A stretch of DNA of 35,740 nt, from the IMG/VR virus record IMGVR_UViG_3300025896_000085, positions 1 through 35,740 of that record; one strand, written 5' to 3'. This DNA comes from a virus. Under the pieces are notes generated by a model that was given only the letters and a program-made list of their open reading frames with translations, had not been told where the DNA came from and made no database searches. The first letter of the stretch is position 1. The number at the start of each line of letters is the position of its first letter. A program made the translations under genes and the position numbers. Shown piece by piece: positions 6,910 to 14,774 of this stretch.

Positions 6910-7330
6910 ATACTCTAACTCCCTGTTTATCTATTATCAACGCTTGTTTACGAGCTGTATTGTGAATTGAATTAGGAATACTAATGTGTGTCCATCTATC
7001 AAATTCACGGATAATCTGATCATAGCCTAAATCTGAGGCTATTACAGCTTTAACTACTTCATCAGGAGTCATGCCAGGCACTCTTATGTCGGCAGCACAA
7101 CCAAGCCTATGCTGACTAGTATCTTTAGAACCAACAGCATCATTAACCAGTTTAGAGCGGAAAGCACTATTAACCATAATGGGCTTGTTTCCCAATAATG
7201 TTTTAACATCCTCCAAGAACTCAGCAAGACGGGTGAGGTTTGCAATTTCAGTATCATTCGGACTATTATCCAATGTACGATGATCGGTATGCGTAAGTTC
7301 TTCAAGTGTAAAATGTTCCGTTAAATTCAT
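6902..7330 (-). CDS. endolysin, M15 peptidase family
   Basis: A 142-aa zinc peptidase of the M15A (VanY/D-Ala-D-Ala carboxypeptidase-like) type used by many phages to cut peptidoglycan cross-links. It begins with the typical HFTLEELTHTDHRTLDN block. Zinc ligands are visible as H74 in SQHRLGCAADI, D81 in the same block, and H115 in WTHISI. A FRS motif at 57-59 precedes them. There is no signal peptide, so it needs the holins encoded directly upstream for export. The start overlaps the holin-like gene by 4 nt. Length and motifs are complete, so it should be active. Confidence 0.9.
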   Translation of the reverse strand: MNLTEHFTLEELTHTDHRTLDNSPNDTEIANLTRLAEFLEDVKTLLGNKPIMVNSAFRSKLVNDAVGSKDTSQHRLGCAADIRVPGMTPDEVVKAVIASDLGYDQIIREFDRWTHISIPNSIHNTARKQALIIDKQGVRVYA

Positions 7331-7725
7331 TTCTTAGCCTTCATATCCATGATTTTCTCAAGAGTACGACCACCAAAGTAAAAGCTCATTATAAGCATAC
7401 CCCATTGACCTAGCAACTCTACGTAGTTGTTGTTTACCTCAATATCCCATGCAGACATCATTCCAAACGTAGTATAGGTTATTAGAATAAATACAAGAGT
7501 CATAGGGCGAATGTTTTTAGACATCCAAGAGTCTGACATCATGTCAGCAGATTGTCGCTTGGTGAGTTCTTGAGCCTCTATATTGTCAGCGTTCAATTCT
7601 GCTAGTTTACCTTCTTGTTGCATCTTCAGCAACTCTTGCTGTGCCTTTGCTTTAGCCTCTGGGTCAGGTACAAACTTATCCAAGACTTTCATACCAACAT
7701 CAAATAAAGCTGTAAGTGGAAACAT
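7327..7725 (-). CDS. holin (GTA 3TM-type family)
   Basis: A 132-aa protein with an amphipathic front (MFPLTALFDVGMKVLDKF), a charged coiled region (about 22-60, AKAKAQQELLKMQQEG), an RP turn at about 73 and hydrophobic helices at about 75-93 and 103-120. This arrangement matches the holin family first described in gene-transfer-agent release. It should form pores in the inner membrane so that the M15 endolysin reaches the wall. It shares one base with the gene before it and 4 nt with the endolysin, placing it in the lysis cassette. Confidence 0.7.
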   Translation of the reverse strand: MFPLTALFDVGMKVLDKFVPDPEAKAKAQQELLKMQQEGKLAELNADNIEAQELTKRQSADMMSDSWMSKNIRPMTLVFILITYTTFGMMSAWDIEVNNNYVELLGQWGMLIMSFYFGGRTLEKIMDMKAKK

Positions 7726-8015
7726 TATCTAGCCTTTCTAAAGTGTAATAAAGCTAAGTCAAAAATAATAATAGATGCACCAATATCCTTAGTTATCCAC
7801 AGAGGAAACAAAGTATCTACAGGGTACGAACCAAACTCAAAGTAATGTAATGAACGCATGACTTGCACCATTAATCCAGTTGTCATAACAAATATGCCGA
7901 TCTTAGATAGCATACGCATATCAGTAAAGAATCCTGAAAAGGCTAAGAAAGCTACGACAAAGACCGCAATTAGTTCAATGACTAGAATAGACATGAGCCA
8001 ATGTATTAGTGTCAT
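7725..8015 (-). CDS. membrane protein of lysis cassette
   Basis: A 96-aa hydrophobic protein with three likely membrane helices: about 4-29, 34-53 and 70-88, ending in a short basic tail (HFRKAR). Size and topology fit a holin or holin partner, and it lies between two other membrane proteins upstream of the endolysin. I see no family signature that separates holin from antiholin. It overlaps both neighbours by 1-4 nt. Confidence 0.6.
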   Translation of the reverse strand: MTLIHWLMSILVIELIAVFVVAFLAFSGFFTDMRMLSKIGIFVMTTGLMVQVMRSLHYFEFGSYPVDTLFPLWITKDIGASIIIFDLALLHFRKAR

Positions 8016-8368
8016 TTCTTTGCTCTTTTTTGTTTAATTTCTTCTGCTACTTCTGAAATATCCATGTGTTCTCGCTTGACCATGTAATTGGACACCCAAT
8101 TAATGACAGCCACACTAAGTAAACCTAGTACCCATGCCAATCCAATTAGCATATCTAGCTTATCAGAGCCAATACTTAACTTCTCAGCCACTATTCCTGT
8201 AAATGCAAAACCTGCCATTGCACTAATACCGCCAGCAATAAAGACAGAGGCAACCTTACCTTTTTCTTGTAGTTTTTCAGGAGTCCAGAACATAGCAAGA
8301 CTAAGCCCACCAAATAAACCACCTAGGGCTGGTGCTAGTTTGTCAATCAAGAATCCATCAGGCATCAT
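8012..8368 (-). CDS. holin-like membrane protein
   Basis: A 118-aa protein with glycine-rich hydrophobic segments at about 12-30 (ALGGLFGGLSLAMFW), 40-62 and 73-93, then a charged tail EEIKQKRAKK. The helices and basic C-terminus match holins of the LydA type or related phage inner-membrane proteins. It is the first of three membrane genes in the lysis cassette, 20 nt downstream of a virion-type gene. Which of the three triggers lysis cannot be told from sequence. Confidence 0.6.
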   Translation of the reverse strand: MMPDGFLIDKLAPALGGLFGGLSLAMFWTPEKLQEKGKVASVFIAGGISAMAGFAFTGIVAEKLSIGSDKLDMLIGLAWVLGLLSVAVINWVSNYMVKREHMDISEVAEEIKQKRAKK

Positions 8369-8387
8369 TTTTCAATGAGAATACTAT

Positions 8388-8732
8388 TTACAGACCTTCG
8401 CCTGGGGTTACATACATTACACCTGTACCTGTAGCAGTAATACCAGATACATACAAGGTAGATACGCCACTTGAAAATGCTTGGGGTACTGTAAATATTT
8501 GTGTGGCATTGTTGTGCATAATCATGCCATAAGCAGGAGTGCCAACGACAGGAACGGCAGCAGCGTTACTTGGCGTACCTGTGAAACGAACAAATATTTC
8601 TCCAGCCGTACCGTTATGTATTCGAACTTGATTACAAGGACTGTCTGCATTAACCGCTATTTCGGATGTAGTTGTTGTCAGGTTAGCTCGATAGGTTTTA
8701 CCCATCGGCTGAAAAGGAATATTATTAGCCAT
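8388..8732 (-). CDS. small beta-rich virion protein, paralogue 1
   Basis: A 114-aa protein built of short beta strands with a regular pattern (QVRIHNGTAGEIFVRF, then TQIFTVPQ, STLYVSGITATG and MYVTPGEGL). Another gene at 17863-18195 has the same plan and the same ending (IYITPGDGS), so the two are probably paralogues. The fold hints at a decoration or tail-associated protein: NxG-rich loops, no charges in the core, no signal peptide. Function unknown. The start overlaps the preceding stop as TAATG. Confidence 0.6.
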   Translation of the reverse strand: MANNIPFQPMGKTYRANLTTTTSEIAVNADSPCNQVRIHNGTAGEIFVRFTGTPSNAAAVPVVGTPAYGMIMHNNATQIFTVPQAFSSGVSTLYVSGITATGTGVMYVTPGEGL

Positions 8733-8977
8733 TAGATAATCCTATTTTTCTCAGGCTTTGTAGTAGACGATATTTTGCTGTTGTATTCGCCTTCTTCAAA
8801 ACAAAATACACTACGGAATCCACCCATCGGAACTTGTCCTGGTGACCATTTTTGTGTACGAATTGTAGTGTCAGATGGTTGCTGTGGGCGTGTTGGCTTG
8901 CCTGGCATCTGAGAATAATTTAATTCTTCTGCACCTTTAACACTACTCTTGTTTGTCCAATCTTTCGGGTTTCTCAT
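8732..8977 (-). CDS. small hypothetical protein (81 aa)
   Basis: An 81-aa protein with little predicted order: many P, Q, S and K residues and one aromatic cluster (FRSVFCFEEGEYNS). Similar small proteins sit between structural and lysis genes of related phages, but I know of no function. Its start lies inside the 3' end of the upstream membrane gene (35-nt overlap), and its stop overlaps the next start. Confidence 0.5.
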   Translation of the reverse strand: MRNPKDWTNKSSVKGAEELNYSQMPGKPTRPQQPSDTTIRTQKWSPGQVPMGGFRSVFCFEEGEYNSKISSTTKPEKNRII

Positions 8978-9170
8978 TTTTAGTCCTATCTTTCATGTGA
9001 ATTAATGCAAAACTGAAAACACAAAAAAATGCCATAGTTCCCAATCTCTCCAATGTCGGTATATACATTGTCCAACAGGCTAGACTAAATGACAACCCTA
9101 GAGCAATGATTACCAACAAACGATCTGTAATAATTTGTAATGCTAAACGTATTAATGAAACTGCTTCCAT
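8943..9170 (-). CDS. two-helix membrane protein
   Basis: A 75-aa protein with two membrane helices (about 16-35, LLVIIALGLSFSLACW, and 43-58, LGTMAFFCVFSFALIH) joined by a short loop YIPTLERL, and a charged tail KDRTKNEKPERL. The hairpin with a cytoplasmic tail resembles small holin-like or membrane-anchoring phage proteins. GGGGAT precedes the ATG. The overlap of 35 nt with the next gene suggests both are translated. Not assignable further. Confidence 0.55.
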   Translation of the reverse strand: MEAVSLIRLALQIITDRLLVIIALGLSFSLACWTMYIPTLERLGTMAFFCVFSFALIHMKDRTKNEKPERLDKQE

Positions 9171-9206
9171 AATTATCCCCTTTGATTAACCAGTACACAG
9201 TTTAAC

Positions 9207-9410
9207 CTACTCGTCATCATCTGTGTTGATAAAACCACTACCCCACTCATCGTCACTTAACTTCTGTTTCAATTTCTCAATGTTTATTGCTCGATCAATC
9301 ACTTTACATTTGTCAGTTAAAGAGGCTTGTTCATCTTGCATTACCTCTTGCAATAGCTTACTAACAGCATCCTCAAGGTCTGGATTAACGCCTTTATTTT
9401 TTTTACTCAT
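9207..9410 (-). CDS. conserved small phage protein
   Basis: A 67-aa acidic, helical protein. It contains DLEDAVSKLLQEVMQD, SLTDKCKVIDRAINIEKLKQ and ends WGSGFINTDDDE. This pattern (an LTDK-VIDR helix followed by a GSGF tail) is one I recognise from environmental phages, where it is annotated only as hypothetical. It begins in a one-base overlap (TAATG type) with the stop of the 913-aa ejection-type protein, so it is co-translated with the virion genes. Confidence 0.6.
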   Translation of the reverse strand: MSKKNKGVNPDLEDAVSKLLQEVMQDEQASLTDKCKVIDRAINIEKLKQKLSDDEWGSGFINTDDDE

Positions 9411-12151
9411 TATTTACCTAACAAAGCATCTAAAGGATTAATTAAAAAATTTAAACCACGAGCAGATTCAGCAGCTAAACCTCTAAAGGTTGTACGAACT
9501 ATAAATTCTTGTATACCGCTTAGTTTTTGTTGTGGACTAATATCTAATCGACTACTTAATTCGTCAATCTTTGATGTTAATGTATTTATTTCAGCTTTAG
9601 TCATTAAACCGCTTGACTCAACAAAAGGTGAAATATCTTTACGCCAAGCATCAATTGCTCCTGCTGGACTTCTACTGGCTTTATTAGCAATAATTTGTTT
9701 AATTGCGTCTACTGCCATTTTCTGTGTTTGAGCATCTTTAGTTAATATTGGTCCTACTTGCTCCCAAAGTTTAGGACTACCACTTAGGATAATTTCCTCC
9801 ATACGTCTTACTGGAGAGGCATCACCTAAAATTAATTTACGTATTGCTTCACTTTGAGAAGTAAGAGGAGCTTGTTGTTTACGTAATAAATTTGCTTGTT
9901 TTTCTGCTTCTGAAACTACTCGCTCTTGTTGTTTACCAACAGCTTTAGTAACGTCAGTTGTTTGTTTTTCAGCACTTTTTGCTATGTTTTCAGCTTGTTT
10001 TAGTGCATCACTTGTAACTTTTTCTGCTTGTTTCTCTGCTTGTTGTAGGATGTTTTCTCCTGCTTTACCACCTGTAGTTCGAAAACGTTGCGCTACGTCA
10101 GCTAATTCTTGCTCTCTTTGTAATGCGGATTTTTCAGCTACTTTTGGTAAATTTCTTGCTTCTGTACGTAATGATTGAGCTAACGTACTTCTTGCTCCAC
10201 CAAAAGTCTCAGCTCTACCTAAACCTTGTGAGGCAGTATTTAACTCAGAAAACAGTTTAGGTAATGTACGCTCATTTAACCAATCATTATTTGTTTGTAA
10301 GAAAGATTGAATCTTTTTTGAATCAGCATTTTTTAATATATTGACAACATAATTTCTAGCAATATTTTCTATAGACTGTGGATTTACACCTGACAAACTG
10401 ACAATATCTTTGATGGCAGTTTCATTATTAAAGACAGCTTTAGCAATACTAGCTGGATTCGTTACAAAACGACCCATGTCAAAATCTTCTTTACCAACAA
10501 TCATTTGCCCTAGTTTTGTTTTAAAAGCATTTAAAGGTATTGAATCATTTTGATATTGTTTCAAAGCAGTTGCAATGCTTGGAGAAAATTCTCTTTGAAC
10601 AGACTCAACACCTTCTGCAAGTTTTTTGGCTGTACTTTGACTAATTGCATCTGCGCCTTCTGCTGGCAATCCAGAGGCTCTATCTCTTAATACTCTACGT
10701 AATGTTTCTAATCCACGAAAACTTAATAAATCATTAGGTATTTCTACAACTTCACCACCAACTTCTTTTCTAGTAGTTGGTTCTAGGGCTTTTGATATAG
10801 CTGTTAATTGTTGTTTAATTGCGCCTTCAGGAACATTGGCTAAATTAGTTGTAGGGTCTGTCAGAGCATCTTTAACTTGTTTACTAAAGTCTGCAAATGC
10901 TTGAGTTTTATTTGCTGTATTACCTTGTTGTTCTTTGATTAAAGCAAAATTAAATGCCTCACTAAAATTAGCGTCTGCCTTTTGATCTCTTGTTTTTTTT
11001 AATAAATCAAACCTTGGTAACAATAAATTTCTTATTTGTTCACCAGACTGTGTTTCTGTTAGAGGAGTACCTATGTCAGCAATCTTTTGTTGTGCTGCGC
11101 CTAATTCTCTAGTTGATTTAACAACTTGACCACCAGCCTGTTGGCGCAACTTTAATATTCTTTGTTGTGCATCTCGCAATATCTGTTGAGCTTGTTCTTG
11201 ACCTTGTTTAATTGCTTGTCTAGCATCTATTTCTAAAACATCGCCAATATTTGATGAAGAAGTTCTTGCTCTATCTCGAATTGCATTAGCTTTTGCTTCA
11301 GCAGTATTAATTACAGACCGTGCCGACATCTCCGCAGTTTGATTTAATTTTTGTATACCAGCTAACAATTCTCTATCTAAATTTGCAGAACGTTGTGTTG
11401 CACCCGTCATTAAATCATTTGCTTGTTTTTCTAAAAGATTTACTTGTTGCGTATAGCTAGATATTAAGTTATCAGTACCTTCTTTTAACACATTATAAGA
11501 ATAAACAAGTGGTTGATCCGCTACTTTTCCACCACGTATGTCATTAACAATTTTTTCTAAAAATGATCTTTGACTTGGGGTTAATACTTTTTCTTCTGTA
11601 CCAAACATCTTAGCTACATCATTCATTGCTTGATTGACTGTGCCTTTTGTGGCTACAGGAATCATGTAACCAATTCCTTTAAGAAGTGCTTTTGAAAATT
11701 CAGGTGCTACAGCTCCTGCTGCAAAACGTGCAACTTCTTCAGTACCTTTACTAGCACCAAACACATCACGGGCAGTTTGTCCTACAACTTCTTCAGCAGC
11801 TCCACTAATAGCACCAGCACCAGCACTTGCCAATCTTTGACCTCTCATGCCACGACCCATCATCATCAATGGTGGACCAACAGGAGCTGTTAAAGGAAAC
11901 ATGGATAGACCCATTCCAGCACCAGTTATAATTTCGGGAGCTAACGCACCAAATCCAGCAGCAATCGCTGATGTACCAACAACATCTTTTGCACGTTCTT
12001 TTAACGTAGGTGCTTTATCTATTTTTTCAGTTTTTAATAAAGGAACATCGCTATCTTTACTTAAAAACTTATCAGGATCAAACGCTGTGGTTTTAGGTTC
12101 AGTAATTTTAGGTTCTGTTTTTGCTAAATAAGCATCAGGATCAAAAGCCAT
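9410..12151 (-). CDS. large internal virion / ejection-type protein
   Basis: A 913-aa protein, the longest in the window. It opens with two copies of an AFDPDxxL motif (2-9 and 22-29), common at the start of phage internal virion proteins. A glycine- and alanine-rich hydrophobic stretch (about 55-100) could insert in a membrane. The middle and end are long alanine- and glutamine-rich helices with repeated EKQAEK / LKQAENIAKSAEK heptads (about 690-770), similar to coiled ejection proteins. In podoviruses such proteins leave the capsid and help DNA cross the cell envelope. No lytic domain is visible. The role is inferred from architecture and operon position. Confidence 0.6.
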   Translation of the reverse strand: MAFDPDAYLAKTEPKITEPKTTAFDPDKFLSKDSDVPLLKTEKIDKAPTLKERAKDVVGTSAIAAGFGALAPEIITGAGMGLSMFPLTAPVGPPLMMMGRGMRGQRLASAGAGAISGAAEEVVGQTARDVFGASKGTEEVARFAAGAVAPEFSKALLKGIGYMIPVATKGTVNQAMNDVAKMFGTEEKVLTPSQRSFLEKIVNDIRGGKVADQPLVYSYNVLKEGTDNLISSYTQQVNLLEKQANDLMTGATQRSANLDRELLAGIQKLNQTAEMSARSVINTAEAKANAIRDRARTSSSNIGDVLEIDARQAIKQGQEQAQQILRDAQQRILKLRQQAGGQVVKSTRELGAAQQKIADIGTPLTETQSGEQIRNLLLPRFDLLKKTRDQKADANFSEAFNFALIKEQQGNTANKTQAFADFSKQVKDALTDPTTNLANVPEGAIKQQLTAISKALEPTTRKEVGGEVVEIPNDLLSFRGLETLRRVLRDRASGLPAEGADAISQSTAKKLAEGVESVQREFSPSIATALKQYQNDSIPLNAFKTKLGQMIVGKEDFDMGRFVTNPASIAKAVFNNETAIKDIVSLSGVNPQSIENIARNYVVNILKNADSKKIQSFLQTNNDWLNERTLPKLFSELNTASQGLGRAETFGGARSTLAQSLRTEARNLPKVAEKSALQREQELADVAQRFRTTGGKAGENILQQAEKQAEKVTSDALKQAENIAKSAEKQTTDVTKAVGKQQERVVSEAEKQANLLRKQQAPLTSQSEAIRKLILGDASPVRRMEEIILSGSPKLWEQVGPILTKDAQTQKMAVDAIKQIIANKASRSPAGAIDAWRKDISPFVESSGLMTKAEINTLTSKIDELSSRLDISPQQKLSGIQEFIVRTTFRGLAAESARGLNFLINPLDALLGK

Positions 12152-13677
12152 TATTCAACTCCTAAACGTTTTTTAATTGCTTTAGCTTGAGGAGTCTCAG
12201 GGTTTGCATTTGCCCAAGCCAAAGCCTGTTCTGCTTCTGAATCAGTTGCTCCTGCACTATAATTTTGTCCAGGTATTAAATTTATTCTTTCCCCAGGTGA
12301 AACTTTAATGTCTGGAAATTTATAAAATTGTTTATCAAAACTTATTTGATTTTGAACTCGTTTTTGCATACCATTAATTTTGTTTACCATCATTTCAGGA
12401 TTATCACCTGGTTGTGGAACAGTACCGTAACTACGTAATGCTTCACCGCCAGTAACTGCTTTACCAGAAATATCTAAATAATAATTGTTACGAATATCTC
12501 TTACTTTAGTTAAAAACTCTTGTAATTCATTAGGAATATTTGAATTAATTGCTTGATTTAACCATTTACCTTCTTCAGTAAAAAACGCTTCTACACGATA
12601 TTGTTTTATTAAATTAACCATTTTAGGATCAGACAAATCTTTTCTTAAATCATTTAAATCTTCATCTAAAATAAGTTTAGATCGGAATCCATCTACTGCT
12701 TTAGCTGTAGCTTTAGGTCCTGCTCCACTTGCTGCGCCTAATTTTTGTGAGCCAAAGAATCTTTTAGCTTCAGGGCTATCAGCTCCATATTCCACAGAAG
12801 TTCCAATAGGATTCTTTGGATCATACATAACAATTGAGCCGTCAGCTTTTTGGAGAATTTGAAAATTAGCTTGATTTTGTTGTAGTCTTTTTAAACGTGC
12901 ATCTTCTTCTTTTTGTTTAAATTCTTTTACTTTAAAGTCTACAGTTAAACCACTATCTAATAATTTTAATGCGCCTTCTACATTGCCTTTATTTAACATA
13001 TTACCTAAAACAGAGTTAGTTCCAGCTAAAGCAATTGCTTGTTGTCCAGCAGCGTAGGATGCTTCTTTATCTATACCACGCAATTGAATAGATTTTTCTA
13101 ATTGTTTTTCTATTTCATTACGTAGGTCTGTAATACGTTTGTATTCTTTATCAAATTCTTTGACTTCTTTTTCATACAAGTCTTTACGACCAGTTTGCCA
13201 ACCCTTTAACATTCCTGTCATAGCGTTCATGGCGTTGTTAGCACCCATCTTTCCTGATGAACCTACAATCATTCCCAAAGTAGATACCATGCTAAATAGT
13301 GCGCCTAAAGAGGCTAAGTTTTCTTTAGTAGGATGAAACTCTGGGCGTGGGTATTCATCTTTCTTTATTTGATTAGCATCTATATCACTTCGTATATCAG
13401 TAGCATATTGTTTTTCAACACTAGACTTTAATCCTAGATTTGCTGCATCCATTCCTAATTTAGTTCGAGCGGTATCTACATCTACTTGTGTTTTTTGTTG
13501 CAACAAACCTGATTGATCTTTTAAGAATTGTTGCGTTAATGGATCATACTTTTCTGTTTTTAAAGGAGGCACTTCAACCTTTGGTGCTTCAGGAAATTTA
13601 ATCGGCAATACTTCAGGCTTAACATTTAAACCTTGTTGTAGATTATTTTGACTAGTTATTTCATCAGGATTAATCAT
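12151..13677 (-). CDS. internal virion-type protein
   Basis: A 508-aa protein with charged helices (about 60-230 and 245-275) and a glycine- and alanine-rich segment near 130-160 (GMIVGSSGKMGANNAMNAMT) that may be membrane-active. The C-terminus has a pattern of conserved aromatic and glycine residues (RSYGTVPQPGDNPE, QFYKFPDIKVSPGE) found in phage structural proteins. It lies between two other ejection-like genes and overlaps the 913-aa gene by one base. A role in DNA ejection or as an internal core protein is inferred. Confidence 0.5.
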   Translation of the reverse strand: MINPDEITSQNNLQQGLNVKPEVLPIKFPEAPKVEVPPLKTEKYDPLTQQFLKDQSGLLQQKTQVDVDTARTKLGMDAANLGLKSSVEKQYATDIRSDIDANQIKKDEYPRPEFHPTKENLASLGALFSMVSTLGMIVGSSGKMGANNAMNAMTGMLKGWQTGRKDLYEKEVKEFDKEYKRITDLRNEIEKQLEKSIQLRGIDKEASYAAGQQAIALAGTNSVLGNMLNKGNVEGALKLLDSGLTVDFKVKEFKQKEEDARLKRLQQNQANFQILQKADGSIVMYDPKNPIGTSVEYGADSPEAKRFFGSQKLGAASGAGPKATAKAVDGFRSKLILDEDLNDLRKDLSDPKMVNLIKQYRVEAFFTEEGKWLNQAINSNIPNELQEFLTKVRDIRNNYYLDISGKAVTGGEALRSYGTVPQPGDNPEMMVNKINGMQKRVQNQISFDKQFYKFPDIKVSPGERINLIPGQNYSAGATDSEAEQALAWANANPETPQAKAIKKRLGVE

Positions 13678-13678
13678 A

Positions 13679-14773
13679 TTAAACTCCTCTTACAGCCGTT
13701 GGTGGTAAATAACCATACGTTCCACCGCTAGCTATTTGTGCTAACTGCGTGTAGAAGTTATTAGTTGTTTGAGCCATTGAACGATCCATTTGTAAACCTG
13801 TACGGATAGCACCTAACGCAATATTGTCACCTATTTGAGCCACTTGCAAGCCATACTTATATTGGCTATCTAATAAGTTATTGTAAATCTGTGCAATTTG
13901 GTTAGCTGATTGTTGTTGACCAACACCACCACGACCTGCAACTGATTGAGCTATTCGAGCTTTAGCAGCGTCTAATGATGCTTGAGATTGAGGAGTCAAT
14001 TGACCAGCTTGTGCTTGTGTCATTAACTTTTGCCCTGCTTCTGTGTATGGTTGTGCAATAGCTTTTTGTTCTGCTGTGGCAGCTTGTGCTTGTTGTCCTT
14101 GACGTTTGTTTTGTAATGCACCGATTAATCCCAAACCACCAGCTAAACCTAAACGACCTAAAGTGTCAGGTTTTGTTAAAGCTGTTTTAGTTTGTTTAGT
14201 AAATTCATCTAAGAAACTAGGTTCTGGTTTTTGTCCTGGTGTTATTTGTTGACCTGGTGCTTGATTAACTAAAATACGATTAATATCTTGTTCACTATAA
14301 TTTGCTGGTGAGTATAATGTTGCACCTTCTGGATAATATCCTCCTTGAATTTCTTTACCAACAGGAGCAGTTACACCAGTACCAGTTATAGGCGTATCAT
14401 ATCCAAGATTTCCATAATCTATAGGGGTATCTCCACCAAAATTACCGTAATTAACAGATGCTTGATTAATTTGGTCAGGGGATAATATGTATGAAACGTC
14501 TGAAGGTGTATATTGACTTGCATCTTGATAACCAAATTCTCTTTGAGGTGCATTTCCTACATCATCAAAATTATCATAAAAAACATCTTCTTGAAACTCA
14601 GGCAATCCAGTTTCAGGGTTAGGTTCTCCACTACCACCAGCTCTTTTAAGTAAGGCAGCTTCTTGAGGATTAATGTGCGCTAGGATTGTATCCTTACCAC
14701 GCCCTTTAGAACGCAGTAATTGTGCAAGACCTGCAAGGTCAGTACCTAATGCTTTTGATAGATTTTTAGCCAT
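13679..14773 (-). CDS. Gln/Ala-rich internal virion-type protein
   Basis: A 364-aa protein. The first 60 residues are charged and helical; residues about 90-140 are Tyr- and Gly-rich with repeats of a YGNxGxDTPI type (YGNFGGDTPIDYGNLGYDTP). The second half is a Gln- and Ala-rich helix bundle (QQAQAATAEQKAIAQPYTEA) with a short GLAGGLGLIGAL hydrophobic patch. This is typical of internal virion proteins that form helical cores in short-tailed phages. It sits two bases from its neighbours on each side. Function inferred. Confidence 0.5.
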   Translation of the reverse strand: MAKNLSKALGTDLAGLAQLLRSKGRGKDTILAHINPQEAALLKRAGGSGEPNPETGLPEFQEDVFYDNFDDVGNAPQREFGYQDASQYTPSDVSYILSPDQINQASVNYGNFGGDTPIDYGNLGYDTPITGTGVTAPVGKEIQGGYYPEGATLYSPANYSEQDINRILVNQAPGQQITPGQKPEPSFLDEFTKQTKTALTKPDTLGRLGLAGGLGLIGALQNKRQGQQAQAATAEQKAIAQPYTEAGQKLMTQAQAGQLTPQSQASLDAAKARIAQSVAGRGGVGQQQSANQIAQIYNNLLDSQYKYGLQVAQIGDNIALGAIRTGLQMDRSMAQTTNNFYTQLAQIASGGTYGYLPPTAVRGV

Positions 14774-14774
14774 G

